The notes under the pieces are model-generated. The model saw nothing but the letters and a program-made list of their open reading frames with translations. It ran no database searches and was not told the DNA's origin. Below, piece by piece: positions 9,823 through 19,336 of a DNA stretch of 64,000 nucleotides. A program made the translations under genes and the position numbers. Where the stretch lies: the NCBI RefSeq assembly GCF_963378085.1, contig NZ_OY726395.1:434001-498000 (forward strand), given 5' to 3'. The number at the start of each line of letters is the position of its first letter. Positions within the stretch are counted from its first letter, which is position 1. Source of the stretch: Mycolicibacterium sp. MU0050 (lineage in GTDB: Bacteria; Actinomycetota; Actinomycetes; Mycobacteriales; Mycobacteriaceae).

Positions 9823-11061
9823 ATGGCCGCCCCGAATATCGCCAGCGACTTCGACTTCCTCGACGCCGATCTCAACCTGGCCGGTCTGCCGGTCAAGGAG
9901 CTCGCCGAACTCCGTAAATCGGACCCGGTGCACTGGGTCGACGTGCCCGGCGGCACCGCCGGATTCGGTGACAAGGGCTACTGGCTGATCGCCAAGCACG
10001 CCGACGTGCGCGAGGTGTCCCGCCGCAGCGACGTGTTCAGCAGTTCGATGGACGGCGCCATCCCGGTGTGGCCGGAGGGGATGACGCGCGAGGCCATCGA
10101 CCTGCAGCGCAACGTGCTGCTCAACATGGACGCCCCGCACCACACCCGGCTGCGGCGCATCATCTCCCGCGGCTTCACCCCGCGTGCCATCGGGCGGCTC
10201 AAGGACGAACTCAACCGGCGAGCCCAGAACATCGTCACCACCGCGGCGGCCGGGGGCAGCGGCGACTTCGTCGAGCAGGTGTCCTGTGAACTCCCGCTGC
10301 AGGCGATCGCCGACCTGCTCGGGGTGCCGCAGGACGACCGCGACAAGTTGTTCCGGTGGTCCAACGAGATGACCGCCGGTGACGATCCCGAGTACGCCGA
10401 CATCGACCCGGCGATGTCCTCCTTCGAGGTCATCACCTACGCCATGAAGATGGCCGAGGAACGCACCAAGAATCCGGGCGACGACATCGTCACCCAGCTG
10501 GTCCAGGCCGACATCGACGGCGAGAAGCTCACCGACGACGAGTTCGGCTTCTTCGTCATCATGCTCGCGGTGGCCGGCAACGAGACCTCTCGCAACTCGA
10601 TCACCCACGGCATGATCGCGTTCACCCAGAACCCGGATCAGTGGGAGCTCTACAAGCGGGAACGCCCGGCCACCGCCGTCGACGAGATCATCCGCTGGGC
10701 CACCCCGGTGTCGGCCTTCCAGCGCACCGCCAGCGAGGACACCGAGCTGTCCGGGGTCAAGATCAAGAAGGGCGAGCGGGTGGTCATGTCCTACCGCTCG
10801 GCCAACTTCGACGAAGAGGTCTTCGAGGACCCGTTCACGTTCAACATCCTGCGCGACCCCAATCCGCACGTCGGTTTCGGCGGCACCGGGGCGCACTACT
10901 GCATCGGCGCCAACCTGGCCCGCATGACGATCGACCTGATCTTCAACGCGATCGCCGACCACATGCCGGATCTCACGCCGACCGGCGAGCCCGAGCGCCT
11001 AAAGTCGGGGTGGCTCAACGGCGTCAAGCACTGGCCGGTGAACTTCACCGGACAGTCCTAG
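9823..11061 (+). CDS. cyp125: CYP125, steroid C26/C27 monooxygenase
   Basis: A 412-residue cytochrome P450 closely related to CYP125A1 (Rv3545c), which oxidises the terminal methyl of the cholesterol side chain to start degradation. The I-helix motif AGNETSRNS (about residues 253-261), the NMDAPHHTRLRR segment and the haem-cysteine loop FGGTGAHYCIGANLAR (about 352-367) are intact. The ATG at 9823 is preceded by AGGAG; the open frame back to 9703 lacks homology. It heads the plus-strand operon cyp125-fadE28-fadE29-chsH2-chsH1-ltp2 behind a KstR box. It needs ferredoxin and reductase partners not encoded here. Confidence 0.93.
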   Translation: MAAPNIASDFDFLDADLNLAGLPVKELAELRKSDPVHWVDVPGGTAGFGDKGYWLIAKHADVREVSRRSDVFSSSMDGAIPVWPEGMTREAIDLQRNVLLNMDAPHHTRLRRIISRGFTPRAIGRLKDELNRRAQNIVTTAAAGGSGDFVEQVSCELPLQAIADLLGVPQDDRDKLFRWSNEMTAGDDPEYADIDPAMSSFEVITYAMKMAEERTKNPGDDIVTQLVQADIDGEKLTDDEFGFFVIMLAVAGNETSRNSITHGMIAFTQNPDQWELYKRERPATAVDEIIRWATPVSAFQRTASEDTELSGVKIKKGERVVMSYRSANFDEEVFEDPFTFNILRDPNPHVGFGGTGAHYCIGANLARMTIDLIFNAIADHMPDLTPTGEPERLKSGWLNGVKHWPVNFTGQS

Positions 11062-11128
11062 GCCCAACAGCGCGCGCCTGCCGGCTGCCCGCAGACGCGA
11101 ACCCAAGTCGAATCAAGGAGAATTCGCC

Positions 11129-12124
11129 GTGGATTTCACTCCGGACGAAGGCCAGCAGGCTGTCGCCGATGTTGTCACCTCCGTCCTGGGCCGCGACAAC
11201 AGTTGGCAAGCCCTGGTGGACGGCGGGGTCACCGCGCTCGGCGTGCCCGAACGTCTCGGTGGTGACGGCGTCGGCCTGGCCGAGATCGCCACGGCGCTGA
11301 CCGAGATCGGCCGGCACGGCACCGTCAGCCCCGCGCTGGCCGTCCTCGGACTGGGTCTGGTGCCGCTGCTCGACCTGGCGTCCGATGCGCAGCAGGACCT
11401 CTACCTGGCGGAGTTGGGCAAGGGCGGGGTGCTCACCGCGGCGCTCAATGAACCCGGTGCGACGCTGCCGGAGCGGCCGTCGGTCCGGCTGAACCAGGGT
11501 CGTCTGAGTGGAACCAAAATCGGTGTGCCGTATGCGGATCAGGCCCAGTGGATCCTGGTCTCCGCCGATACCGGAGTCGCCGTCGTCGCCGGAGACGCGA
11601 CGGGGCTGGCCGTCACCAAGACGCCCACGGCCAACGGTTCCGACGAGTTCGTCCTGACGTTCGACGACGTCGAGGCCGACGTGCTCGGCGGCGCCGAGGT
11701 GCGCCGGCTGAACCAGTTGGCGCTGGCGACAATCGGCGCGTTCGCCGCCGGCCTGGTCGCCGGCGCGCTGCGGCTGACCGCCGACTACGTGGCCACCCGT
11801 GAACAGTTCGGGCGACCGCTGTCGACGTTCCAGACCGTGGCGGCGCAACTGTCCGAGGTGTACATCGCCTCGCGCACCATCTCCTTGGTGTCGAACTCCG
11901 TGACGTGGCGGCTGACCGAAGGCCTGGACGCCGAGGAGGATCTGGCCGTGCTGGGCTACTGGCTGACCTCGCAGGCGCCGCCGGCCATGCGGATCTGCCA
12001 CCACCTGCACGGCGGCATGGGCATGGACATCACCTATCCGATGGACCGCTACTACTCGTCGATCAAGGACCTGACCCGCCTGCTGGGCGGCCCCTCGCAT
12101 CGCCTCGACCTGGTGGGAGCGTAA
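11129..12124 (+). CDS. fadE28: FadE28, acyl-CoA dehydrogenase subunit of the C3 side-chain dehydrogenase
   Basis: A 331-residue acyl-CoA dehydrogenase subunit starting at GTG 11129 behind AAGGAG. It is shorter than a standard ACAD (about 380-400) and is one half of the FadE28-FadE29 alpha2beta2 enzyme, which desaturates 3-oxo-4-pregnene-20-carboxyl-CoA. The C-terminal helical domain shows TREQFGRPLSTFQTVAAQLS and HHLHGGMGMDITYPMDRYY. The N-terminal third is compact. The stop directly abuts the fadE29 ATG. Orthologue of Rv3544c by similarity and order. Confidence 0.9.
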   Translation: MDFTPDEGQQAVADVVTSVLGRDNSWQALVDGGVTALGVPERLGGDGVGLAEIATALTEIGRHGTVSPALAVLGLGLVPLLDLASDAQQDLYLAELGKGGVLTAALNEPGATLPERPSVRLNQGRLSGTKIGVPYADQAQWILVSADTGVAVVAGDATGLAVTKTPTANGSDEFVLTFDDVEADVLGGAEVRRLNQLALATIGAFAAGLVAGALRLTADYVATREQFGRPLSTFQTVAAQLSEVYIASRTISLVSNSVTWRLTEGLDAEEDLAVLGYWLTSQAPPAMRICHHLHGGMGMDITYPMDRYYSSIKDLTRLLGGPSHRLDLVGA

Positions 12125-13288
12125 ATGTACATCGAGTTGACGCCCGAGCAACGGGCGCTGCAAGCCGAACTGCGGGAATACTTTTCGACCCTCATCACCC
12201 CCGAAGAGGCCGCGGCGATGGAGTCCGACCGCCACAACGAGGCCTACCGTGCAGTGATCAAGCGGATGGGGTCCGACGGCAAGCTCGGTGTGGGGTGGCC
12301 CAAGGAGTACGGCGGCCTCGGGTTCGGCCCGATCGAGCAACAGATCTTCGTCAACGAGGCGAACCGCGCGGATGTACCGCTGCCGATGGTCACGCTGCAG
12401 ACCGTCGGGCCCACGTTGCAGGTGCACGGCACCGAGGAACAGAAGAAGAAGTTCCTCCCCGGAATCCTCTCCGGTGACGTGCATTTCGCGATCGGGTATT
12501 CCGAACCCGAGGCGGGCACCGACCTGGCGTCGCTGCGGACCACGGCGGTGCGCCATGGTGACGAATACATCGTCAACGGGCAGAAGATGTGGACCACGGG
12601 CGCGCACGACGCGGACTACATCTGGCTGGCCTGCCGGACCGATCCGGATGCGGCCAAGCACAAGGGCATCTCGATCCTGATCGTCGACACCAAGGACCCC
12701 GGCTACTCCTGGACGCCGATCATCCTCTCCGACGGGGCACACCACACCAACGCCTCGTACTACAACGACGTGCGGGTGCCGGCTGACATGCTCGTCGGCG
12801 AGGAGAACGGCGGCTGGAAGCTCATCACCACCCAGCTCAACCACGAGCGCGTCGGTCTGGGCCCGGCCGGCCGGGTCGCGGGGATCTACGATCAGGTCCG
12901 GGACTGGGCGGCCACACCCGGGTCCGACGGCGTCGTCCCGATCGAGCAGGAGGGCGCGCGTCGCCTCCTCGGTCAGATCAAGGCAATCTGGCGGATCAAC
13001 GAGTTGCTCAACTGGCAGGTCGCGGCCTCGGGGGAGACCATCGCGGTCGCCGACGCCGCCGCCACCAAAGTCTTTTCCACCGAACGCATCCAGGAAGTGG
13101 GGCGGCTGGCCGAGGAGTTGGTGGGCCGCTACGGCAACCCGGCCGACGCCCACACCGCCGCGGTGCTGGACTGGCTCGACAAGATGACCAAGCGGAACTT
13201 GGTCATCACCTTCGGCGGTGGTGTCAACGAGGTGATGCGCGAGATGATCGCGGCCGCCGGGCTCAGGGTCCCGAGGGTGCCGCGATGA
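12125..13288 (+). CDS. fadE29: FadE29, acyl-CoA dehydrogenase subunit of the C3 side-chain dehydrogenase
   Basis: A 387-residue acyl-CoA dehydrogenase, partner of FadE28. Its ATG follows the fadE28 stop without a gap, consistent with the obligate heterotetramer. Visible segments are the N-terminal LTPEQRALQAELREYFSTL helix, the FAD/substrate loop HFAIGYSEPEAGTDLASLRT (about residues 120-140) and ADMLVGEENGGWKLITTQLNHER. The stop overlaps the chsH2 start by four bases. Orthologue of Rv3543c. Confidence 0.9.
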   Translation: MYIELTPEQRALQAELREYFSTLITPEEAAAMESDRHNEAYRAVIKRMGSDGKLGVGWPKEYGGLGFGPIEQQIFVNEANRADVPLPMVTLQTVGPTLQVHGTEEQKKKFLPGILSGDVHFAIGYSEPEAGTDLASLRTTAVRHGDEYIVNGQKMWTTGAHDADYIWLACRTDPDAAKHKGISILIVDTKDPGYSWTPIILSDGAHHTNASYYNDVRVPADMLVGEENGGWKLITTQLNHERVGLGPAGRVAGIYDQVRDWAATPGSDGVVPIEQEGARRLLGQIKAIWRINELLNWQVAASGETIAVADAAATKVFSTERIQEVGRLAEELVGRYGNPADAHTAAVLDWLDKMTKRNLVITFGGGVNEVMREMIAAAGLRVPRVPR

Positions 13289-14262
13289 GCGCGAACTTGC
13301 AGGCCGGTATCGACGAGATCAAGGCGGCCGGCACCAGCCGGCCCCGCGAGGCCCGAGACCCGGTGAATCAGCCGATGATTCACCACTGGGTGGACGCCCT
13401 GGGCGACAAGAACCCGATCTACGTCGACGAGGACGCTGCGCGGGCCGCCGGGCACCCCGGCATCGTCGCACCGCCCGCGATGATCCAGGTGTGGACGATG
13501 GGTGGGCTCGGCCAGGGCCGCGCCGCCGACGATCCGTTGACCAAGATCATGGCGCTGTTCGACGAGGCCGGCTACGTCGGGGTGGTGGCCACCAACTGCG
13601 AGCAGACCTACCATCGGTACCTGCAGCCGGGGGAGCAGCTCACCATTCATGCGGAGATCACCGAGGTGGTGGGGCCCAAGCAAACCGCGTTGGGCGAGGG
13701 CTACTTCATCAACCAGCTGATCACCTGGACCGTCCCCGACGGCACCGCCGCCGGGGAACGGGTCGCCGAGATGAACTGGCGCATCATGAAGTTCAAGCCG
13801 CGCGAGGGTGACCAGCCGGCGATCCCCGACGACCTCGACCCCGACAAGTTGATGCGTCCGGCGTCGTCGAAGGACACCCAGTTCTTCTGGGACGGGGTCA
13901 ATGCGCACGAACTGCGCATCCAGCGTCGTCCCGACGGGACGTTGCAGCACCCCCCGGTACCCGCGCTGTGGCAGGCCGCGGGGCACAGCCCGGAGGAAGG
14001 CGTGGACTATGTCGTCGCATCCGGGCTCGGTACGGTGTACAGCTGCGTGGTGCACCACGCGCCGAAGGTGCCGGGTCGCACCCTGCCCTTCGTCATCGCG
14101 CTGGTAGAACTCGCCGAAGGCGTGCGCATGCTCGGTGAGTTGCGCAACGTGGACGTCGACAAGGTGAAGATCGGAATGCCGGTGCGCGCCATGTTCATCG
14201 ACTTTCCCGACAGTGACGTGAGTCCGGCGTGGACGCTGTACGCATGGGAGCCCCAGCCATGA
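13285..14262 (+). CDS. chsH2: ChsH2, hydratase subunit with MaoC-like and DUF35 domains
   Basis: A 325-residue fusion of an N-terminal MaoC-like hot-dog domain (about residues 20-165) and a C-terminal DUF35 OB-fold domain (about 190-320). With ChsH1 it hydrates 3-oxo-4,17-pregnadiene-20-carboxyl-CoA, and the DUF35 part recruits the aldolase Ltp2. The DUF35 N-terminal segment, where many relatives carry four zinc-binding cysteines, reads IQRRPDGTLQHPPVPALW and lacks them. Start and stop overlap neighbours by four bases. Orthologue of Rv3542c. Confidence 0.88.
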   Translation: MSANLQAGIDEIKAAGTSRPREARDPVNQPMIHHWVDALGDKNPIYVDEDAARAAGHPGIVAPPAMIQVWTMGGLGQGRAADDPLTKIMALFDEAGYVGVVATNCEQTYHRYLQPGEQLTIHAEITEVVGPKQTALGEGYFINQLITWTVPDGTAAGERVAEMNWRIMKFKPREGDQPAIPDDLDPDKLMRPASSKDTQFFWDGVNAHELRIQRRPDGTLQHPPVPALWQAAGHSPEEGVDYVVASGLGTVYSCVVHHAPKVPGRTLPFVIALVELAEGVRMLGELRNVDVDKVKIGMPVRAMFIDFPDSDVSPAWTLYAWEPQP

Positions 14263-14654
14263 GCACCATCGAAGTCGGCACCGCGTTGCCGGAACTGGCG
14301 ATCTACGGTGACCCGACGTTCATCGTCTCCACCGCCATCGCCACCCGCGACTACCAAGATGTACACCACGACCGGGACAAGGCGCAGGCCAAGGGTTCCA
14401 AGGACATCTTCGTCAACATCCTCACCGACACCGGGCTGGTCCAGCGTTACCTGACCGACTGGGCCGGGCCATCCGCGCGGATCAAGTCGATCGGGCTGCG
14501 GCTCGGCGTGCCCTGGTACGCCTACGACACCGTGACCTTCACCGGCGAGGTGACCGCGGTCGAAGGTGCGTCGGTGACGGTCAAGGTGACCGGCGCCAAC
14601 AGCCTGGGTAACCACGTGATCGCTACCGCCACACTGACATTGGGGGACAGCTGA
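14259..14654 (+). CDS. chsH1: ChsH1, MaoC-like hydratase subunit
   Basis: A 131-residue MaoC-like hot-dog protein and partner of ChsH2. The hydratase signature segment is TRDYQDVHHDRDKAQAKG at about residues 29-46, with Asp and His placed as in MaoC hydratases. The start is the ATG at 14259 inside the chsH2 end (ATGA overlap), and the stop overlaps the ltp2 ATG by one base. Orthologue of Rv3541c. Confidence 0.88.
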   Translation: MSTIEVGTALPELAIYGDPTFIVSTAIATRDYQDVHHDRDKAQAKGSKDIFVNILTDTGLVQRYLTDWAGPSARIKSIGLRLGVPWYAYDTVTFTGEVTAVEGASVTVKVTGANSLGNHVIATATLTLGDS

Positions 14655-15811
14655 TGCTCTCCGGTAAGGCGGCCATCGCCGGTATCGGTGCCACCGACTT
14701 CTCCAAGAACTCCGGACGCAGCGAGCTTCGGCTGGCCGCGGAGTCGGTTCTGGACGCGCTCGACGACGCCGGGTTGTCCCCGTCTGACGTCGACGGCCTG
14801 GTGACGTTCACCATGGACTCCAACCTGGAGACCGCGGTGGCCCGCTCGACCGGGATCGGGGAGCTGAAGTTCTTCAGTCAGATCGGATACGGGGGCGGGG
14901 CTGCGGCCGCGACCGTCCAGCAGGCCGCGCTCGCGGTGGCGACGGGCGTGGCCGAGGTTGTGGTGGCCTACCGCGCGTTCAACGAGCGCTCCGAGTTCCG
15001 GTTCGGTCAGGTGATGACCGGCTTGACCGTCAACGCGGACTCGCGTGGCGTGGAGTACAGCTGGTCCTACCCGCACGGGTTGAGCACCCCGGCCGCGTCG
15101 GTGGCGATGATTGCCCAGCGCTACATGCACGAATACGGCGCCACCAGTGCCGATTTCGGCGCCGTCTCGGTGGCCGACCGCAAGCATGCGGCCAACAACC
15201 CGAAGGCGCATTTCTACGGCAAGCCGATCACCATCGAGGACCACCAGAATTCCCGGTTCATCGCCGAGCCGCTGCGGCTGCTGGATTGCTGCCAGGAGAC
15301 CGACGGCGGGGTCGCGATCGTGGTGACCACGCCGGAGCGGGCCAGGGATCTCAAGCACCGCCCGGCGATCATCGAAGCTGCCGCCCAGGGCGCCGGCACT
15401 GACCAGTTCACCATGTACTCCTACTACCGTGACGAACTCGGCCTGCCCGAGATGGGGCTGGTGGGTCGGCAGCTGTGGCAACAGAGCGGGCTGTCGCCGG
15501 CGGACATCCAGACCGCGATCCTCTACGACCACTTCACGCCGTACACCCTGCTGCAGCTCGAGGAACTCGGGTTCTGCGGCAAGGGCGAGGCCAAGGACTT
15601 CATCGCCGGCGGCGCCATCGAGATCGGGGGGCGGCTGCCGATCAACACCCACGGCGGCCAACTCGGGGAGGCCTACATCCATGGGATGAACGGCATCGCC
15701 GAAGGTGTCCGTCAGCTCCGCGGGACGTCGGTCAATCAGGTCGACAACGTCGAGCACGTCCTTGTCACGGCGGGCACCGGGGTGCCGACGTCGGGGTTGA
15801 TCCTGGGCTGA
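14654..15811 (+). CDS. ltp2: Ltp2, steroid side-chain retro-aldolase (thiolase-fold)
   Basis: A 385-residue thiolase-superfamily protein orthologous to Rv3540c. With the ChsH2 DUF35 domain it cleaves the 17-hydroxy-pregnane-carboxyl-CoA thioester to androstenedione and propionyl-CoA. The N-terminus AIAGIGATDFSKNSGRSELRL and the C-terminal INTHGGQLGEAYIHGMNG are typical of sterol-carrier-protein thiolases of this class. It is the last gene of the cyp125 operon and shares a base with chsH1. Confidence 0.9.
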   Translation: MLSGKAAIAGIGATDFSKNSGRSELRLAAESVLDALDDAGLSPSDVDGLVTFTMDSNLETAVARSTGIGELKFFSQIGYGGGAAAATVQQAALAVATGVAEVVVAYRAFNERSEFRFGQVMTGLTVNADSRGVEYSWSYPHGLSTPAASVAMIAQRYMHEYGATSADFGAVSVADRKHAANNPKAHFYGKPITIEDHQNSRFIAEPLRLLDCCQETDGGVAIVVTTPERARDLKHRPAIIEAAAQGAGTDQFTMYSYYRDELGLPEMGLVGRQLWQQSGLSPADIQTAILYDHFTPYTLLQLEELGFCGKGEAKDFIAGGAIEIGGRLPINTHGGQLGEAYIHGMNGIAEGVRQLRGTSVNQVDNVEHVLVTAGTGVPTSGLILG

Positions 15812-15865
15812 GCACGCCAGTCGGACTGCCTCAGGGGGTGCGCCGACCCCGTCGGTGTCCTGAGC

Positions 15866-15880
15866 GGCGGGGAACCCGCC
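15866..15880. terminator. Possible hairpin between convergent ltp2 and chsH3-like genes
   Basis: GGCGGG-GAA-CCCGCC forms a 6-bp GC stem in the 74-bp gap between two converging genes, near another small stem GGGGT-N6-ACCCC. There is no T tract. It is placed where a bidirectional terminator is expected. Confidence 0.35.
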
Positions 15881-15885
15881 CCAGG

Positions 15886-16746
15886 TCAGGCGGGGATCAA
15901 CTCCACCCCGGAGAGCACGACCTCGTCGCCGCGTTCGGGCACCGTGACCACGCCGACGAATCCGTCGTTGTCCTTCCACAGGTTGGCGCGCAGCGTCTCA
16001 CCCGGGAACACCACACCGGCCATCCGGGCGCTGTAAGACTTCACCGCGGCCGCGTCGGCATCCAGGATGTTGTCCACCAGCGCCTTGCAGGTCATGCCGT
16101 AGGTGCACAGACCGTGCAGGATCGGCCGCGGAAAGCCCATGGCCGCAGCGAATTCCGGATCGGAGTGCAGCGGGTTGCGGTCGCCGCAGAGCCGGTAGAG
16201 CAACGCCTGCTGGGGCAAGGTGACGATGTCGAGTTCCAGATCGGGCGCGCGGTCCGGCAGCTCCGTGGAGGTGGACGGGCCGCGGTCGCCGCCGAATCCG
16301 CCCTCGCCGCGGGCGAAGATCGACCGCTTCTGCGTCCACAGCACCGTGCCGTCGGGGGCGGTGGCGGTGGTCTCCGACCAGATGACGGCCGCCTTGCCCT
16401 TGTCCCAGATCTCGGTGAACCGGGTCACCGCGGTCGCAGTGCCCGACGGCGGGATGGGACCGGGGGTGGAGATGCCCTCGCTGGCGTGCAGCACCTTGTT
16501 CAACTCGATGTCGATGCCGGGGAACTGCACCGCGGGAGGTTCGGTCAGGTGGAAGCTCTGCGCGACGTTGCCGAACGTCGGCAACACCTGCGGGGTGTTG
16601 TCGACAAGGTAGCGCAGTTCGCGCGGATCCATCGGCGCGGCGCCGGCACCCAGGCCCAGGTGATAGAGCTGGATGTCGCTGCTGCTCCAGGAGAATTCGA
16701 CGGGTTCGAGTTCGGCGCCGAGCGCCTCGTCGAGGTTGATGGGCAT
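15886..16746 (-). CDS. MaoC-family enoyl-CoA hydratase, ChsH3-like (Rv3538)
   Basis: A 286-residue double hot-dog hydratase resembling the hydratase half of multifunctional enzyme type 2. The MaoC signature is near the C-terminal half: LYRLCGDRNPLHSDPEFAAAMGFPRPILHGLCTYG, with Asp and His at the usual positions. The N-terminus INLDEALGAELEPVEFSWSSSDIQLYHLGLGAG is also typical. It lies one base downstream of kstD and is probably cotranscribed with it from the KstR box at 18447. By context it matches Rv3538, which acts in side-chain beta-oxidation. Confidence 0.82.
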   Translation of the reverse strand: MPINLDEALGAELEPVEFSWSSSDIQLYHLGLGAGAAPMDPRELRYLVDNTPQVLPTFGNVAQSFHLTEPPAVQFPGIDIELNKVLHASEGISTPGPIPPSGTATAVTRFTEIWDKGKAAVIWSETTATAPDGTVLWTQKRSIFARGEGGFGGDRGPSTSTELPDRAPDLELDIVTLPQQALLYRLCGDRNPLHSDPEFAAAMGFPRPILHGLCTYGMTCKALVDNILDADAAAVKSYSARMAGVVFPGETLRANLWKDNDGFVGVVTVPERGDEVVLSGVELIPA

Positions 16747-16747
16747 G

Positions 16748-18445
16748 TCAGGCCTTTCCGGGGTGCGCTTCGCTCGCGATGTGCAGCGCGGCGAGGTAGC
16801 CGAACGTCATCGCGGGACCGATGGTGCCGCCGGGGCCGGGATAGGTGTGTCCCATGACCGGCGAACTGACATTACCGGCCGCGTAGAGTCCGGCGATCAC
16901 CGAGCCGTCGTCGCGCAGGGCTCGGCCGTGGATGTCGGTGCGGACGCCGCCCTTGGTGCCGAGGTCGCCGGGCACCAGCTTGGCCGCGTAGAACGGGCCG
17001 TGGTTGATCTCGCCCAGGTTCGGGTTCGGCTTGTTGGTGGGGTCGCCGTAGTAGCGGTCGTAGGCGCTCTCGCCGCGATGGAAGTCTTCGTCCACGCCGG
17101 ACCGGGCGAAGCCGTTGAAACGTTCGACGGTGGCCTTGAACGCGCCGGCGGGCAGGCCGGCCTTGGTGGCCAGCTCGTCGAGGGTCGGCGCCGACACGAT
17201 CACGCCGGACTCCAACCACTTCTTCGGGATCCGTTGCCCCGGCTGGAGGCCGGCGAAGATGTAGCGGTCGCGGTACCGCTGGTCGAAGATCAGCCAGGCC
17301 GGAATGTTCTCGCCGGGACCGGGGCCCTGTCCGTACTGACCACCGTACATGTGGTGGCAGGCCTCGACGTAGGGCATGGACTCGTTCATGAACCGGTTGC
17401 CGGACATGTTGACGATGATCGAGCCCGGCGAGTTGCGTTCGGACAGGGCGAACCAGGGCGAGTCGACGAGGGGGACGGTGGGTCCCCACCACGAATCCTC
17501 CATGATCTCCAGCGCCGCGCCGAGCTTCTCCGCGGCCAGGATGCCGTCACCCGTGTTGGCCTTGGCGCCCACGGTCCATTCGGTGCTGATCGGGGCGCGC
17601 TGGTACTTCACCCGCATCTGTTCGTTGTGCTCGAAGCCGCCGCTGCACAGAATCACCCCTCGCCGAGCCCGGATCAGCCGTGGCTCTTCAGATTCCGATG
17701 CCTGCGTGTCACGCACGTAGATGCCGCGCACCACGCCGTCCTCGATGAAGAGGTCGGTCAAGGCGGTGTTCAACTGGACCGGTACGCCCGCCTCACGCAG
17801 GCCGATGCGCAGCGGCGCGATCAGGGCGCGCCCCATACCCACCAGGTTCTTGCCGGTGGCGTTGGCCCACATGGTGCGGACGCCGACCTTGAGGCTGCGC
17901 AGCAGTCCGCGTGGGTGGCGCTTGAGCTGATTGAGGCGGACGTAGTCCTGCTGCAGCACCACCATGTTCATCGGGACCTTCCCGTACGGCGGCTCCAAGC
18001 CGTCGAGGTCGGGGCCGAGCTTCTTGGCGTCGAACGGCTTGGGTTCGACCGAACGTCCGCCCGCGCGGCCGCCGGGGGTCTCCGGGTAGTAATCGGAGTA
18101 GTTGGGCACCCAGCAGAGCTTCAGCGGGGAGTGCTCGAGAACGAAGTCGAGCATCTCCGGACCGCGGTCCAGGTAGGTGTCGATCTTCTCGGCCGGCACC
18201 ACGTCACCGACGATTGTGTGCAGGTAGGTGCGGGCGGCGTCCTTGCTGTCCGTGACACCGTCGCGCTGCAGGACCCGGTTGTTCGGGATCCAGACGCCGC
18301 CACCTGACCGCGCAGTGGAACCCCCATAGTGCGGGGCCTTCTCAACGACTACCGTTGAAAGGCCCTGATGGGCGGCGGTGAGGGCGGCGACCATGCCCGC
18401 GCCGCCGCTACCCACCACGACGACGTCATACTCCTGACCAGTCAT
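16748..18445 (-). CDS. kstD: KstD, 3-ketosteroid delta1-dehydrogenase
   Basis: A 565-residue FAD enzyme that introduces the 1,2 double bond in 3-ketosteroids and so triggers ring B opening. The dinucleotide-binding motif VVVGSGGAGMVAAL is at the N-terminus, STARSGGGVWIPNN at about residues 43-56, the active-site region VSSPVMGHTYPGPGGTIGPAMTFGYLAA near the C-terminus. The ATG at 18443-18445 (MTGQEYD) is chosen; an upstream frame to 18514 would run through the KstR box. Orthologue of Rv3537 by order and similarity. Confidence 0.92.
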   Translation of the reverse strand: MTGQEYDVVVVGSGGAGMVAALTAAHQGLSTVVVEKAPHYGGSTARSGGGVWIPNNRVLQRDGVTDSKDAARTYLHTIVGDVVPAEKIDTYLDRGPEMLDFVLEHSPLKLCWVPNYSDYYPETPGGRAGGRSVEPKPFDAKKLGPDLDGLEPPYGKVPMNMVVLQQDYVRLNQLKRHPRGLLRSLKVGVRTMWANATGKNLVGMGRALIAPLRIGLREAGVPVQLNTALTDLFIEDGVVRGIYVRDTQASESEEPRLIRARRGVILCSGGFEHNEQMRVKYQRAPISTEWTVGAKANTGDGILAAEKLGAALEIMEDSWWGPTVPLVDSPWFALSERNSPGSIIVNMSGNRFMNESMPYVEACHHMYGGQYGQGPGPGENIPAWLIFDQRYRDRYIFAGLQPGQRIPKKWLESGVIVSAPTLDELATKAGLPAGAFKATVERFNGFARSGVDEDFHRGESAYDRYYGDPTNKPNPNLGEINHGPFYAAKLVPGDLGTKGGVRTDIHGRALRDDGSVIAGLYAAGNVSSPVMGHTYPGPGGTIGPAMTFGYLAALHIASEAHPGKA

Positions 18446-18446
18446 G

Positions 18447-18460
18447 TAGAACACGTTATA
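18447..18460. promoter_or_regulatory. KstR operator between kstD and hsaE
   Basis: TAGAACACGTTATA matches TnnAACnnGTTnnA in full. It lies one base from the kstD start in the 71-bp divergent region with hsaE, so it would repress kstD-chsH3 on one side and hsaEGF on the other. Confidence 0.9.
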
Positions 18461-18516
18461 GAATTGCCGGGTCATCGGACAACTGCCCCGGTCACAGCAG
18501 CGAGGGGAATTCACAA

Positions 18517-19302
18517 ATGCTGGACGCCAAGACCCGTGCCGAGCTGGCCGCCGACCTGGCCGAGGCGGAGCGCAGCAGGGTCGCGATCGACCCGTTGACC
18601 GCCGGGAATCCCGATATCGACGTCGTCGATGCCTACGAGATCCAGCTGATCAACATCCGGCAGCGGGTCGCCGAGGGCGCCAAGGTCGTCGGCCACAAGG
18701 TGGGGCTGTCGAGCGAGGCCATGCAGAAGATGATGAACGTCGACGAGCCGGACTACGGACATCTGCTCGACGAGATGGAGGTCTTCGAGGACGTTCCGGT
18801 CAAGACGTCGACCTTCCTCTATCCGCGGGTGGAGGTCGAGGTCGGTTTCATCCTGGCCGACGACCTGCCGGGCGCGGGCTGCACCGAGGATGACGTGCTG
18901 GCCGCGACGGCGGCGTTCGTCCCGTCCATCGAGTTGATCGACACCCGGATCAAGAACTGGCAGATCAAGCTGTGCGACACCATCGCCGACAATGCGTCCT
19001 CGGCGGGCTGGGTGCTCGGCAAGGAACGGGTGTCGCCCAAGGACATCGACATCAAGGCCATCGACGCCGTCCTCACCTGTAACGGTGAGGTGGTGGCCGA
19101 GGGCCGCAGCGACGCGGTACTGGGAAATCCGGTGACCGCGGTCGCGTGGTTGGCGCGCAAGGTGGACAGTTTCGGGGTCCGACTCAAGGCCGGCGACGTG
19201 GTGTTGCCGGGGTCCTGCACCCGTGCGATAGATGCACGTCCGGGCGACAATTTCGTCGCGGACTTCGCTGGGTTAGGTTCAGTGCGACTGACTTTCGAAT
19301 GA
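18517..19302 (+). CDS. hsaE: HsaE, 2-hydroxypenta-2,4-dienoate hydratase-type enzyme
   Basis: A 261-residue member of the FAH/hydratase family. It hydrates 2-hydroxyhexa-2,4-dienoate, the ring-A product released from steroid meta-cleavage, to 4-hydroxy-2-oxohexanoate. Characteristic pieces are [18 protein letters not shown] (about residues 58-75), the metal-binding [14 protein letters not shown] and a C-terminal [19 protein letters not shown]. The start has GAGGGG upstream. hsaG follows after 34 bases. Orthologue of Rv3536c. Confidence 0.9.
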   Translation: MLDAKTRAELAADLAEAERSRVAIDPLTAGNPDIDVVDAYEIQLINIRQRVAEGAKVVGHKVGLSSEAMQKMMNVDEPDYGHLLDEMEVFEDVPVKTSTFLYPRVEVEVGFILADDLPGAGCTEDDVLAATAAFVPSIELIDTRIKNWQIKLCDTIADNASSAGWVLGKERVSPKDIDIKAIDAVLTCNGEVVAEGRSDAVLGNPVTAVAWLARKVDSFGVRLKAGDVVLPGSCTRAIDARPGDNFVADFAGLGSVRLTFE

Positions 19303-19336
19303 GCGGCGAATCTTCAACACGGGCAGGAGTCCATAC

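Noticed and set aside
11045..13153. 702-codon minus-strand frame opposite fadE28 and fadE29
   Set aside because: Antisense shadow of two genuine acyl-CoA dehydrogenase genes; no domain is recognisable.
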